64,000 bases of DNA, from assembly GCF_009649845.1 (NCBI RefSeq), contig NZ_WJIE01000001.1, positions 853,054 to 917,053 on the forward strand, read 5' to 3'. Position 1 is the stretch's first letter, and every line of letters starts with the position of its first letter. A program made the position numbers and the translations under genes. This stretch comes from Polyangium spumosum (GTDB lineage Bacteria > Myxococcota_A > Polyangia > Polyangiales > Polyangiaceae). Of this stretch, positions 51,214 to 60,794 are shown one piece after another. Under the pieces are notes generated by a model. That model had not been told where the DNA came from. It did not search any database and saw only the letters and a program-made list of their open reading frames with translations.

Positions 51214-52584
51214 GTGAACGTCTACACCCGACGCGAGGAGATGCGCTGGACCATCGTCGCGCTGACCGTGCTCGTGCTCTCGTTCGGAGGCGCGGTCGTG
51301 CGGCTCGTGACGGCCGAAGGGAGGCTCATCCCGGACCCGGCCGCGATCGCCGCCGCGAAGGCCGCGGACACGAAGGCGCAGCAAGCGAAGGCCTGCGAGA
51401 CCGCCGCCGATCGCCTGAACACGGAGATCCCGGTGTTCAAGGCCTCCGCGAAGGCCGCGCGCCTCGCCGCCACGGCCACGCCGAGCGCCGCGCCGGTGAA
51501 AGGCAAAAAACCGCCGCCGCCGAAGGAGAAGGAGCCCGACGTCGAGCTCGCGTGGCCCGCGGCGCTCCCGGCCTACAAGCAGGTCAAGCTGCTCGCGCCG
51601 TGTCGCCCGCTCGTCGAGAGCGTCGCGCAGAACCCCGACGCGGCGAAGGGCTGGGACGCCGTCGCGACCGCGGCCGCCGTGACCGTCGGCGAGGACTACA
51701 AGTCGCAGGTCGAGGCCGCGCGCAAGCTGCTCGCCGCGCTCGCCGAGGCGCCGACCGACAAGGTGCTCGCGTCGGCGAAGGCCGCCGAGGCAGCGCTCCA
51801 GAAGGCCGCCGAGGCCGAGGAGGCGAAGGCCAGGACCGCGCAGGTGCGCGAGCCGCTCCCGAAGGGCCTGCTCTCGCGCGAGCTCGCCGTCGGCCTCGGC
51901 GTGCTCATCGGCGTGCTCACGCTGCTCGCGAGCTTCCTCAGCGTACGCGCGGCGGCCCAGCGGCGCCTCGCGACGTTGCTCCCGCTGCGCGAGGCCGCGA
52001 AGACGGGCAACTCCGGCATGCAAGCCGCGGCGCTGCTCACGCTCGCCTCGCAGCACAACGGCGGCGAGCCCGGGCTCGTCATCGGCGCTGGGCTCGGCGG
52101 CCTCATCGCGGCGATCGTGTTCCCGACCGACGCCGACATCTTCGTCGCGGGCGTGATGGTCGGCCTCCTGCTCGGCCTCGGCCTGCAGTGGGCCGTGCGT
52201 ATGTTCGAGGGCCTCTCGAACTGGCGCAAGCGCGCCACCGAGCTCGCCGACATCGAGAAGCCCGCCGTGCCCATCGTGCTCGTCCTCTCCACGGTGCACC
52301 TCGGCCGCGAGCCCGAGTTCTGGGCCTTCTTCAGCAGGCTCTCCGCGCAGGAGCAGGCCGCGACGGTCGCCCAGCTCGCCTCCCAGGCCGAGGAGCAGAT
52401 CCTCGCCGCCGCCGACGCCGGCGCGGCCCAACCCTACCCGCAGCAGGCGATGGTCCAGGGTTACCCCGGCGGCGGCATGCCCCCTGGCGGCGGATATCCC
52501 CCGGGCGGGATGCCTCCGGGTGGTGGGGGTGGGTTTCCCCCCGGTGGTGGTTTTCCCCCGGGCGGCGGCTACCCCGGCCGCTGA
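51214..52584 (+). CDS. Membrane protein with Gly/Pro-rich tail, unknown function
   Basis: 456 residues from GTG at 51214 (GAGGGAAGC upstream). One helix at about 12-30, an Ala/Lys-rich coiled-coil-like stretch (40-215), then helices at about 228-250 and 290-335 (LVIGAGLGGLIAAIVFPTDADIFVAGVMVGLLLGLGLQWAV). A helical segment follows (FWAFFSRLSAQEQAATVAQLAS), and a C-terminal PGGGYPPGGMPPGGG repeat tail. No family recognised. It would cross the inner membrane three or four times. Divergent from the permease gene across 185 bp. Confidence 0.75.
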   Translation: MNVYTRREEMRWTIVALTVLVLSFGGAVVRLVTAEGRLIPDPAAIAAAKAADTKAQQAKACETAADRLNTEIPVFKASAKAARLAATATPSAAPVKGKKPPPPKEKEPDVELAWPAALPAYKQVKLLAPCRPLVESVAQNPDAAKGWDAVATAAAVTVGEDYKSQVEAARKLLAALAEAPTDKVLASAKAAEAALQKAAEAEEAKARTAQVREPLPKGLLSRELAVGLGVLIGVLTLLASFLSVRAAAQRRLATLLPLREAAKTGNSGMQAAALLTLASQHNGGEPGLVIGAGLGGLIAAIVFPTDADIFVAGVMVGLLLGLGLQWAVRMFEGLSNWRKRATELADIEKPAVPIVLVLSTVHLGREPEFWAFFSRLSAQEQAATVAQLASQAEEQILAAADAGAAQPYPQQAMVQGYPGGGMPPGGGYPPGGMPPGGGGGFPPGGGFPPGGGYPGR

Positions 52585-52661
52585 CTTTTTTCACGAGCTC
52601 GCCCGTCCGCGGCAATAAAGTAGCCTTTTCCCCGTATCCATGGGAGGAGGCAACGACCCGG

Positions 52662-53702
52662 ATGCGCTTCTTTTCCCTTTCCTCGAAGAGCCTCTACCGC
52701 ATCGGCGCGCTCGTCTCGCTCGTCGGGGCGAGCCTCCTCGTCGGGTCCGTGCCCGCGGCGGCCGAGGACGAGGCCAAGGACAACAAGCCCGCGGTCCACG
52801 TCGCGCCCAAGGCCGAGCGTGCCGGCGCCGAGGCGGCCAAGGTCACGGAGAAGAAGTCGAGCGCGCCTTCCAAGAAGCGCCGCGGCGGCATCCACCCCTG
52901 CATGACGCCCGACCCGGGCTTCGGCATCTACGACCGCTGGTCGAACGAGCCCTCGGTCGGCCAGATGATCGCGCCACACAAGGGCGGCATCACGAAGAGC
53001 GGCGCCTTCGACCTCGTCGTCCACTTCCACGGCCACGAGCCGATCCGCAAGGAGTTCGTCAAGAGCGCCAAGGGCGCGGTGCTCGTCGGCATCGACCTCG
53101 GCATCGGCTCGGGCGCGTACGCGCAAGGCTTCGCCGCGCCGAACACCTTCACGAACCTCATCGCCAGCGTCGAGGCGGCGATGGCGAAGAAGACGGGCAA
53201 GAAGAAGGCGCACGTCCGCAAGCTCGCGCTCTCGGCCTGGAGCGCGGGGTACGGCGCGATCGAGCAGATCCTCCGCCAGCCGGCGGGCAAACGCGTCGAC
53301 GCGGTCGTCCTGCTCGACTCGCTGCACACCGGGTATGTCGACGAGCGTTCGAAGGCGCTCAAGACCAATCAGATCGACGTCTTCGTGGATTTCGCCAGGC
53401 GGGCCGCGAAGAAGCAGAAGTTCATGTTCATGAGCCACTCGTCGATCGTCCCGCCCGGCTACGCGTCGACGACGGAGGTCGCGAGTTACGTCATCGGCGC
53501 GCTCAAGGGCAAGCCCCGGAAGGCCAAGCGCGCGGACGTGCTCGGGCTCGACCTCATCCGCCGTTACGACAGGGGTCATTTTCACGTCCGCGGTTACACC
53601 GGCGACGACAAGCCCGATCACTGCGCGCACATCGGCCTGATGGCCGATATCGTGCGTGTCCACCTCGAGCCCCGCTGGAAGACTCCGCGCGGGAAGAAGT
53701 GA
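52662..53702 (+). CDS. Exported alpha/beta-hydrolase-like protein
   Basis: 346 residues, with a GGAGGAGG Shine-Dalgarno 11 nt before the ATG. The signal peptide is at about 14-35 (cleavage near VPAAAED), then a Lys/Ala linker. The domain from about 80 shows a hydrolase pattern: LVVHFHGHEP, a nucleophile elbow in LALSAWSAGYGAI, VVLLDSLHTGY and a late His in HFHVRGY. The oxyanion HFHG and Ser-Ala-Gly elbow suggest an esterase or peptidase fold, but the GxSxG is imperfect (WSAG). Substrate unknown. Confidence 0.7.
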   Translation: MRFFSLSSKSLYRIGALVSLVGASLLVGSVPAAAEDEAKDNKPAVHVAPKAERAGAEAAKVTEKKSSAPSKKRRGGIHPCMTPDPGFGIYDRWSNEPSVGQMIAPHKGGITKSGAFDLVVHFHGHEPIRKEFVKSAKGAVLVGIDLGIGSGAYAQGFAAPNTFTNLIASVEAAMAKKTGKKKAHVRKLALSAWSAGYGAIEQILRQPAGKRVDAVVLLDSLHTGYVDERSKALKTNQIDVFVDFARRAAKKQKFMFMSHSSIVPPGYASTTEVASYVIGALKGKPRKAKRADVLGLDLIRRYDRGHFHVRGYTGDDKPDHCAHIGLMADIVRVHLEPRWKTPRGKK

Positions 53703-53831
53703 TCTCGCGCTTCGAGCGCCCCGCGTAATCGAATCGCCACCTCCGCGAAGGCCATTTCGCAGGCATTTTCATGCGTTTCGGCTGTCGCGAAGTTCTTGAC
53801 GTTTCGACGCAATCCCGTAACGGATGATCAC

Positions 53832-54845
53832 ATGGGTGGCATTGGCGTCGTTCTGAACCCTCGCTCCCGACAGAACCGTCGTGACCCGGCCGCGGCCTCG
53901 CGGCTGGCACGGACGCTCGGCGATCGAGGCGTCGTTCGCACCGCGCGGACGCGGGAGGACCTCGCGCGGATCGCGGAGGATTTCCGGAAACTCAAGATCG
54001 ACGTCCTCGGGATCTCCGGCGGAGACGGCACGAATCACATCACGCTGACCGGGTTCCTCGAGGTCTACAGCGACGAGCCGCTCCCGCCGATCGCGTTCCT
54101 GCGCGGCGGGACGATGAACACGGTCGCGAACGCCGTGGGCGTGCCCCGCGGCAAGCCCGACGGCCTGCTCGCGGCGCTGATCGCCCGCTACAACGAGCGC
54201 GGAAAAGCGCCGCTCCGGGTGGTCGAGCGCAACACGATGCGTATCGACGACCATTACGGCTTCATCTTCGGCACGGGCGCGATCCACGGATACATGGCCG
54301 AGTACTACCGGCACCCCGAGCCGAACCCCGTCCACGCCGCGCGTGTGCTCTACGAGGCCAGCAAGGACGTCCTGCTCGGGCGCAAGACGCCGGTCGCCGA
54401 GCGCTGGGAGGGCACCGCCTTGCTCTCCGGCGGCGTGCGTTTGCCCATGCGGGATTACCTCTGCATCGCGGCGGGCACGGTCGACCAGATCGGCCTCGGC
54501 TTCCGGCCCTTCTACCGCTCGGGGCACGTCCCCGGGCGGTTCCACATCCTGGGCATCCACACGACCGCGCTCGGGTTCGTCAAGAAGCTGCCCGACGTCT
54601 GGCAAGCGCGCTCGATGGGCGAGGAGCACACGTACGACCACCTCGCAGAGCACGCGATCCTGGAGGCACGCTCGGGCGTGGTGCGGTACGTGCTCGACGG
54701 CGACCTGCACGAGCATCGTGGGCCGCTCGAGATGCGCGTGGGGCCACGCGTGAAGATCGTGGTGGAGCACAAGGCCGGCATCCGGCCGCCGGGCGGGAGC
54801 ACCTTCACCTTCCCCCCGCCCTGGATCCAGCCTGGCAATTCGTGA
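53832..54845 (+). CDS. Diacylglycerol kinase-family lipid kinase
   Basis: 337 residues from the ATG at 53832; an upstream ATG exists but gives non-conserved sequence. DAGK catalytic-domain features: VVLNPRSRQN at the start, the nucleotide-binding SGGDGTNH (62-69), LRGGTMNTVANAVGVP, and a C-terminal domain with GTGAIHGYMAEYY and YVLDGDLHEH. Bacterial members phosphorylate diacylglycerol, undecaprenol-like or sphingoid lipids. Cytoplasmic/peripheral. It converges with a small hypothetical gene, 3 nt between stops. Confidence 0.88.
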   Translation: MGGIGVVLNPRSRQNRRDPAAASRLARTLGDRGVVRTARTREDLARIAEDFRKLKIDVLGISGGDGTNHITLTGFLEVYSDEPLPPIAFLRGGTMNTVANAVGVPRGKPDGLLAALIARYNERGKAPLRVVERNTMRIDDHYGFIFGTGAIHGYMAEYYRHPEPNPVHAARVLYEASKDVLLGRKTPVAERWEGTALLSGGVRLPMRDYLCIAAGTVDQIGLGFRPFYRSGHVPGRFHILGIHTTALGFVKKLPDVWQARSMGEEHTYDHLAEHAILEARSGVVRYVLDGDLHEHRGPLEMRVGPRVKIVVEHKAGIRPPGGSTFTFPPPWIQPGNS

Positions 54846-54848
54846 GCG

Positions 54849-55322
54849 TTACGCCTCGGGCATCTCCGAGGCGTCCAGCCGCACCGTGACGAACGTCCCG
54901 TAGCTCATCACGGTCAGCGACTCGTGATCCACGATCATCACGCGCACGGAGCGCGCGGGCGCGGCGGAGCGGAGATCCTCGTACGGGTCGAACGGCGCGT
55001 CCTCCGCGGGAGGAAGCGCCGATCGCAGGAAGGCGTGGACTTTGTCGCGGTGCCCGATGAGCACGCACGTGCCCACGGGCTCCTCGTCCTGGAAAAACAG
55101 CTCGTGCGCGGAGACGTCGACGACGAGGACGGCCACGTCCACCACGTCGACCCCGCTCGTCACGCAGATCTGCTCGATCCGCGCGCAGACCGCGTTTTCC
55201 ACGCTCCTAAACAGCGCGATCCGCCGGCGCTGGCCCTCCGTCAGCGAGGCTTCGGCGAGGAAGTTCGAAAGGCTCGCCGGGATCTCCGATTGCGCGGTGT
55301 CCTTGTTCTTGGCGTCCCCCAT
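54849..55322 (-). CDS. Hypothetical protein, 157 residues
   Basis: Starts at the ATG at 55322 (MGDAKNKDTAQSEIPASLSN). A mixed alpha/beta sequence without signal peptide: LTEGQRRRIALFRSVENAVCARIEQI, then a hydrophobic strand VDVVDVAVLVVDVSAHELFF, an HRDKVHAFLRSA segment and a final beta-rich part (VRVMIVDHESLTVMSYGTFV). No family recognised. Single gene between two convergent or neighbouring units. Confidence 0.65.
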   Translation of the reverse strand: MGDAKNKDTAQSEIPASLSNFLAEASLTEGQRRRIALFRSVENAVCARIEQICVTSGVDVVDVAVLVVDVSAHELFFQDEEPVGTCVLIGHRDKVHAFLRSALPPAEDAPFDPYEDLRSAAPARSVRVMIVDHESLTVMSYGTFVTVRLDASEMPEA

Positions 55323-55492
55323 GATGCGATACCGCGAGGACTCCGCCGTGGGACGGGCCCGCCGCGCCTCCTTGCAGGGGCTTCCATGCACGAGCGTCGC
55401 CAACGCCCGTTTTCCGCCAAGAAGGAATGTGCCGGGCGGGAACGGGGCAGAGCGGTCGCGTTCGTCCGCCCTGCCTGCTCCCGTCCTGCGCG

Positions 55493-56605
55493 TCAGGGTG
55501 CGGCCCCGAGCGCCGCTTTCGTCTCCGTTTGGATCACGAGCTGCTGACCCGCCGGCTGCCCCGGTGATTTCAAGAGCGACTGCATCACGAGGGCGATCTG
55601 CCCCCGATCGGGCATGAACTTGGTGTCCCCCACCTCGATCTCGCCCTTGCCCCGCGACTCGAAGCGATCGAGCGAGACCGACACGTCCTTCGGCAAACCC
55701 GGCAGGCCAAGCGTCGTGTTCGTCGCGTATTGCCTGACCTCGAGGGACAAGGTGGCCCGCTTGCCGTCGAGCTTCTCCACCTTCGCCACGCGATACCGCA
55801 GCACATCCACGCCCGACGAGCGCGCCCGGTCCGTCACCATCCAGTACGCGCCGACCCCGATCGGCTTCTCGGGCAAAGGCACCGTCGCCGCGAGCACCGC
55901 GTCAGCCAGCGAGCTCACCATGAGCTCGATCATCGCGTTCGACTCCTTGGGGTACTCGACCACGAGATCCGTCGCGGTCCCCGAGGGCCCGAGCCGATAC
56001 CGGATCACGCTGTCCTTGATGTTCTTGAGCTCCGCCGGCAGGTCGCCGCGGATGGGCTTCACGGCCGCGAGCTTCACCACCACGGGTTGTCCTGCCGGGG
56101 CCGCTCCGGCCGCCGGGTCGGATTTTTTCTTGTCGTCCTTCGACTTCTCGGCCTTGAAGGCGAGGTCGACGATGACCGGCGGCAGACCCGTTTGCGCCGC
56201 GCGCACCTGGAGCAGGAGCGTCGTCTTGCGCTCGTCGCCGCCGGCGAACGCGTACGAGAGCGGGACCTTCGGATCAGCACCCTCGCCGAAGAGCTCGAGC
56301 TTGGGCGCGGCGTTCGGCGCGTGGGCGGCGTCGGCCGCGGCGGGCTCGAAGATGCCGGTCTCGGGCGGGCCGCCGGCGCCTCCGTCCTTCGGGCCAGCGT
56401 CCTGCACGGGCGGCGCCTGGGCGGCCTGGGCGAGTGCCTCGCCGAGCTTGCCGCCGACGACCGGCCCGGTCTGGGCGTCCGCCCCCGCGTCCGTGACGGG
56501 CGCCGCGGGCTTCTTCTCTTCCTGACACCCGATCGTGGAGAGGGAGAGCACGAGGCCGAGCGCGATCAAGCTCGCGCCTCGGGCTTCGTTCACACGTAGA
56601 GCCAT
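55493..56605 (-). CDS. Lipoprotein of unknown function
   Basis: 370 residues from the ATG at 56605. The signal peptide ends in a lipobox (LSTIGC, Cys27). An Ala/Pro/Asp-rich linker (30-110) precedes a beta-rich domain: YAFAGGDERKTTLLLQVRAA, SVIRYRLGPSGTATDLVVEYP, VGAYWMVTDRARSSGVDVLRYRV. This resembles the DUF6263-type periplasmic lipoproteins of myxobacteria only in general style; I do not claim a family. Divergent from the PEBP gene across 138 bp. Confidence 0.7.
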   Translation of the reverse strand: MALRVNEARGASLIALGLVLSLSTIGCQEEKKPAAPVTDAGADAQTGPVVGGKLGEALAQAAQAPPVQDAGPKDGGAGGPPETGIFEPAAADAAHAPNAAPKLELFGEGADPKVPLSYAFAGGDERKTTLLLQVRAAQTGLPPVIVDLAFKAEKSKDDKKKSDPAAGAAPAGQPVVVKLAAVKPIRGDLPAELKNIKDSVIRYRLGPSGTATDLVVEYPKESNAMIELMVSSLADAVLAATVPLPEKPIGVGAYWMVTDRARSSGVDVLRYRVAKVEKLDGKRATLSLEVRQYATNTTLGLPGLPKDVSVSLDRFESRGKGEIEVGDTKFMPDRGQIALVMQSLLKSPGQPAGQQLVIQTETKAALGAAP

Positions 56606-56743
56606 GGCGCACGATGTATCTCGTTTTCGCGAGGGTGTCAGGTCCGACCGGGCCGAACCGCACACGGGGATGCGACGAGGCGCCGCGGGCCGCATGTCCT
56701 GTCGCGCGCCGGTGTCACGCGAGCCGGCGCCGGAGGAGGGAGC

Positions 56744-57211
56744 ATGCTGACGATCACGTCCACCGCGTTCACGCCGCACGGCGAGATCCCGAAGGAGCAC
56801 ACCTGCGAGGGCGACGATCGACCGCCGCCGCTCGCCTTCGCGTCGGTGCCGCCGGGCACGCAGAGCTTGGCGCTGATCGTGGATGATCCGGACGCGCCGG
56901 ATCCACGCGCGCCGAAGCGGACGTGGGTGCACTGGGTCGTCTACAACCTGCCGCCGACGACGCCGGGCCTGCCCGCGGGCGCGGCGCTGCCTCCGGGCGC
57001 GCGCGTGGGGAACAACGACTGGGGGCGCGACGCGTACGGCGGCCCGTGCCCGCCGATCGGGCGACACCGCTACTTCCACAAGCTCTACGCGCTCGACGTG
57101 ATGTTGCCGGATCTCGGGGCGCCGACGAAGGCCGAGCTCGAGCGGGCCATGGAAGGGCACGTGCTCGAACACGCGGAGCTCGTGGGCACGTACGAAAAGA
57201 CCGGCGACTAG
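56744..57211 (+). CDS. YbhB/YbcL-family (PEBP-like) protein
   Basis: 155 residues, exact family size. PEBP motifs: LIVDDPDAPDP, WVHWVVYNLPP and YGGPCPPIGRHRYFHKLYALD, which build the anion-binding pocket. No signal peptide, so it is cytoplasmic. Bacterial members bind small phosphorylated or carboxylated ligands; the biological role is mostly unknown. GGAGGGAGC precedes the ATG. Confidence 0.93.
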   Translation: MLTITSTAFTPHGEIPKEHTCEGDDRPPPLAFASVPPGTQSLALIVDDPDAPDPRAPKRTWVHWVVYNLPPTTPGLPAGAALPPGARVGNNDWGRDAYGGPCPPIGRHRYFHKLYALDVMLPDLGAPTKAELERAMEGHVLEHAELVGTYEKTGD

Positions 57212-57224
57212 CGGCCGATTCGTG

Positions 57225-57596
57225 TCACTTGCGGCTGGCCGCGATGGCCTGGATGTCCTTCAGGAGCTCGAGCGGGCGGAAGGGCTTGGCGTAAAACGCG
57301 GTCGCGCCGGCGTCCTTCACGCGCTGGCGCGACTCGGGGTCGTCCATCGCGCTGATCACGAAGATGGGCAGCTCCTTCGTCGCCTCGTGCGCCCGGAGGC
57401 GCGCGCAGACCTCGAAGCCGTCGAGCGCGCCGGGGAGCATGAGGTCGAGCAGCAGGATGTCGAACCGCTCGGTCGAGGCGAGCTCCACGGCCTTGGCGCC
57501 CGTGGCGACGCCCACCACCTCGTGACCGCTCGAACCGACCAGCGTTTCGATCATCCGGCGGATGGCGTCCTGATCTTCGCAGACGAGCACTCGCAT
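57225..57596 (-). CDS. Single-domain response regulator
   Basis: 123 residues, receiver domain only. Acidic pocket Glu7-Asp8, phosphoacceptor Asp51 (LLLDLMLPG), Ser82 and Lys104 (FYAKPFRP) all present, so it should be phosphorylated by a histidine kinase encoded elsewhere. With no output domain it acts by protein contact (CheY/DivK-like). Divergent from the PH-like gene. Confidence 0.94.
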   Translation of the reverse strand: MRVLVCEDQDAIRRMIETLVGSSGHEVVGVATGAKAVELASTERFDILLLDLMLPGALDGFEVCARLRAHEATKELPIFVISAMDDPESRQRVKDAGATAFYAKPFRPLELLKDIQAIAASRK

Positions 57597-57752
57597 GTTT
57601 TCACTCGCTCCGGCCCCGAAGGGTCCGTTCGTCCCTTCTACATCGAGACCCGGGTGCGGGCCAGATCGAGGCGCTTCGATCGCCGCTCGGCCTCGCCCGA
57701 ACGCGGGCCCGGGGTATTGTCGGAAGGGTCACCTGCCCCCAAGCCTACGTCC

Positions 57753-58085
57753 ATGCCCATCCTGTACGAAGACAAGCACGTCGTGTGCGACGACGATGCG
57801 CTCACCATCAAGCGATACCACTTCCCCCTCGGCAGCAAGCGGATCCCGTACGCCGACATCCGGCGCGTGGACGACACGCCGATGGGCATGCTCACGGGCA
57901 AGCTGCGCATCTGGGGCATGGGCCCCGCGCCCATCTGGTTCCACCTCGACATGGATCGGCCAGGCAAGGATCGATGCATCCTGATCGACCGGGGCGGATT
58001 CATGAAGATCGCGCTCACGCCGGACGATCACGAGTCCGTGCTCGCCCTCTTGCGGGAGCGCGCGGGTCGATCGCGGGACGCGTGA
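57753..58085 (+). CDS. Small PH-like domain protein
   Basis: 110 residues from the ATG at 57753. Beta-strand pattern (YEDKHVVCDDDALTIKRYHFP, KRIPYADIRRVDDTP, GKLRIWGMGPAPIWFHLDMDRP) ending in a single helix (DHESVLALLRERAG), the layout of bacterial PH-like (bPH) domains. Cytoplasmic. The stop overlaps the hrpB start (TGATG), so the two are coupled. Function unknown. Confidence 0.75.
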   Translation: MPILYEDKHVVCDDDALTIKRYHFPLGSKRIPYADIRRVDDTPMGMLTGKLRIWGMGPAPIWFHLDMDRPGKDRCILIDRGGFMKIALTPDDHESVLALLRERAGRSRDA

Positions 58086-60664
58086 TGACGTTACCGATCG
58101 AGCCGTCGCTCTCCGAGATCTGCGCGCGCGTCGCCGAGCGACGCCGGCTCGTGCTGGAGGCGCCGCCGGGCGCGGGCAAGACGACACGCGTGCCGCGCGC
58201 GCTCTTCGAGGCGGGGCTCGGGGGTTCGGGGGAGATCCTGGTGCTCGAGCCGAGGCGCCTCGCCGCGCGGATGGCGGCCCGGCGCGTCGCCGAGGAGATG
58301 GGCCAGAGGCTCGGCGAGACCGTGGGCTGCACGATGCGCTTCGAGAACGTCGCGAGCCCCGCGACGCGCATCCGCTTCGTGACCGAGGGCGTGCTCACGC
58401 GCAGGCTCGTGCGGGATCCGAAGCTCGAGGGCGTGTCGGTCGTCGTGATCGACGAGTTCCACGAGCGGCACCTCACCGCCGACGTCTCGCTCGCGCTCCT
58501 CGCCCGCCTCGCGCGGGGCGCGCGCCCGGATCTCGGGATCGTCGTCATGTCGGCGACGCTGGAGGCGGATCCCGTGGCGACCTTCCTCGACGCGCCGATC
58601 GTGCGATCGATGGGGCGGATGTTCGACGTCGAGATCGAGCACCTCGAGCGCGCGGACGACAGGCCCCTCGAAGCGCAGGTCGCCTCCGCGGTGCGGCGCC
58701 TCGTGCGCGAGGGCCTCGACGGCGACGTGCTCGTGTTCTTGCCGGGCGCCGCGGAGATCCGCAGGGCGATGGAGGCGGTGCGCCCGATCGCGGAGGCGGA
58801 GAAGCTCCTCGTGCTGCCGCTGCACGGCATGCTTTCGCCGAAGGAGCAGGACCTCGCGGTTCGTCCGGCCGATCGGCGCAAGATCATCCTCTCGACGAAC
58901 GTGGCCGAGTCGAGCGTGACGATCGACGGCGTGGTCGCGGTGATCGACAGCGGCCTCGCGCGCGTGGCGTCGTACGCGCCGTGGTCGGGGTTGCCGACGC
59001 TCAAGGTCGCCAAGATCGCGCGGGCTTCGGCGGCGCAACGCGCGGGGCGCGCGGGAAGGACGCGGCCCGGCCGGTGCCTACGGCTCTTCACGCGGGGCGA
59101 TCTGCTCGCGCGTCCCGAGCACGACGCGCCCGAGATCCAGCGCGTCGATCTCGCCGAGACGATCCTCGAGCTCCACGCGTCGGGCGTCCGATCGATCGAC
59201 GAGCTCTCGTTCCTCGATCCGCCGCCGCGCGCCGCCGTCACGGCGGCCGAGGAGCTGCTCCGGAGGCTCGGCGCGATCGACGACGCGCGACGGATCACGC
59301 CCCTCGGTCGGCGCATGCAGCACTTCCCCTTGCACCCGCGGCAGGCGCGCTTGCTCGTGGAGGCGGAGGCGCGTGGCGTCGCCGAGGAGGGCGCCATGCT
59401 CGCGGCGCTCGTCGGGGAGCGCGACGTGACGAGCGGCGGCGCGTCGGGGCGGCAAGGCGCGCGAGAGACGCATCGATCGGATCTGCTGCACATGCTCGAC
59501 CGCCTCGAGGAGGTCCTGCTCGAACCACACACGACCGAGCAGGCGCGCAGGATGGGCCTCGATCCGGCGCGCTGCGACGCGGTGGATCGCGCGTTCAAGC
59601 AGCTCTCCCGGTTCATCGACGCGCGGAAGGCGAGGCGGCCCGAGAGCGCGCTCGATCGCGAACGAGCGCTCCTCATCGCCACGCTCGCGGGTTACCCCGA
59701 TCGCGTGGGCCGCGTGCGCAGGCCCGAGACGGCGACGGGGCGGAGCGGCCGCGAGATCGTGTTCGCCACGGGAGGCTCCGCGGTGCTCGCCGAGTCGAGC
59801 GTGCTCGGCGCGGAGGAGTACGTGGTCGCGGTCGACGTGGAGGAACGGACGGAGGGCACGAGGGGCCGCGTCGTCGTGCGCGCCGCGAGCGCGGTGGAGG
59901 CCGACTGGCTGCTCGATCTCTTCACCGACGCGATCACCGACACCACCGACGTGCGGTGGAACGCGGCGCAGGAGCGCGTGGAGGTCACGCGCAGGCTCGC
60001 GTACGAGGGCCTCGTGCTGGAGGAGTCGCGCGTCGCAGCCACGGATCCCGCTTCGCTCGATCGCATCGGACAAACCCTCGCGGACGCGGCCTGCGCTCGA
60101 GGCTACCGCGCGTTCGTCCGCGGCGACGGCCTCGACACGTGGCTCGCGCGGGTCGCGTTCGTCCGGACGCATTGCCCCGAGGTGGGCCTGCCCGAGCTCG
60201 ACGAGGCGGCGATCGTGGAGACGCTGCGCGCGCTCTGCGTGGGCCGGCAGAATTTTTCCGAGCTCCGGGAGGCTGATCTCGGCGCGGCCCTCGCCTCACG
60301 CCTCACGCCCGAGCAGGCGCGTCGTGTGGCCGAGTGGGCGCCCGAGACGATGCAGTTACAGGGCGGGCGGCGGCTGCGGCTCGAGTATGGCCCTGACGGC
60401 ACGGTCTCGGCGGCCTCGCGCCTGCAGGATTTTTTCGGGTTGGCTGAGGGCCCCCGCGTGGCGCGGGGCCGGGTGGCGGTCGTGCTCCACCTCTGCGCGC
60501 CGAACCAGCGTCCGGTCCAGGTGACCACGGATCTCGCGGGCTTCTGGGAGCGGCACTACCCGGCCATCGCGCGGGAGCTCCGGCGGCGGTACCCGAAACA
60601 TGCCTGGCCGGACGATCCTCGGCATGCGGCGCCGCCTCCTCCCAGGGGTATGCGCCCTTCGTGA
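58085..60664 (+). CDS. hrpB: ATP-dependent RNA helicase HrpB
   Basis: 859 residues. DEAH/DExH helicase core: Walker A PPGAGKT (27-33), LEPRRLAARMAA (Ia), DEFH (123-126), SATLEAD (III), STNVAESSVTIDGV, and QRAGRAGRTRPGRCLRLF (VI). The HA2-like and C-terminal HrpB-specific domain follows, ending PPPPRGMRPS. HrpB is widespread but its RNA substrate is unsettled. Coupled to the upstream small PH-like gene. Confidence 0.94.
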   Translation: MTLPIEPSLSEICARVAERRRLVLEAPPGAGKTTRVPRALFEAGLGGSGEILVLEPRRLAARMAARRVAEEMGQRLGETVGCTMRFENVASPATRIRFVTEGVLTRRLVRDPKLEGVSVVVIDEFHERHLTADVSLALLARLARGARPDLGIVVMSATLEADPVATFLDAPIVRSMGRMFDVEIEHLERADDRPLEAQVASAVRRLVREGLDGDVLVFLPGAAEIRRAMEAVRPIAEAEKLLVLPLHGMLSPKEQDLAVRPADRRKIILSTNVAESSVTIDGVVAVIDSGLARVASYAPWSGLPTLKVAKIARASAAQRAGRAGRTRPGRCLRLFTRGDLLARPEHDAPEIQRVDLAETILELHASGVRSIDELSFLDPPPRAAVTAAEELLRRLGAIDDARRITPLGRRMQHFPLHPRQARLLVEAEARGVAEEGAMLAALVGERDVTSGGASGRQGARETHRSDLLHMLDRLEEVLLEPHTTEQARRMGLDPARCDAVDRAFKQLSRFIDARKARRPESALDRERALLIATLAGYPDRVGRVRRPETATGRSGREIVFATGGSAVLAESSVLGAEEYVVAVDVEERTEGTRGRVVVRAASAVEADWLLDLFTDAITDTTDVRWNAAQERVEVTRRLAYEGLVLEESRVAATDPASLDRIGQTLADAACARGYRAFVRGDGLDTWLARVAFVRTHCPEVGLPELDEAAIVETLRALCVGRQNFSELREADLGAALASRLTPEQARRVAEWAPETMQLQGGRRLRLEYGPDGTVSAASRLQDFFGLAEGPRVARGRVAVVLHLCAPNQRPVQVTTDLAGFWERHYPAIARELRRRYPKHAWPDDPRHAAPPPPRGMRPS

Positions 60665-60707
60665 AACGTCCGCGTGCACGTTCGCGATGGAAACCCTCCA
60701 CTCGTGC

Positions 60708-60736
60708 TTGACATGCCCGGCCTCTTCCGCCACTTT
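60708..60736 (+). promoter_or_regulatory. Promoter of rpmB
   Basis: TTGACA (60708-60713), 17-nt spacer, CACTTT (60731-60736), giving a leader of about 50 nt. The perfect -35 matches the one seen for rpmG; the -10 is imperfect. Confidence 0.5.
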
Positions 60737-60794
60737 CCGCTGCCCCGAGCGACGGGTCCCGCGCGCGACGCGCGAAATGCCTGCTGAGGACGTC

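Noticed and set aside
55323-55492. Possible small gene between the hypothetical protein and the lipoprotein
   Set aside because: Frames here have no ribosome site, composition signal or recognisable motif.
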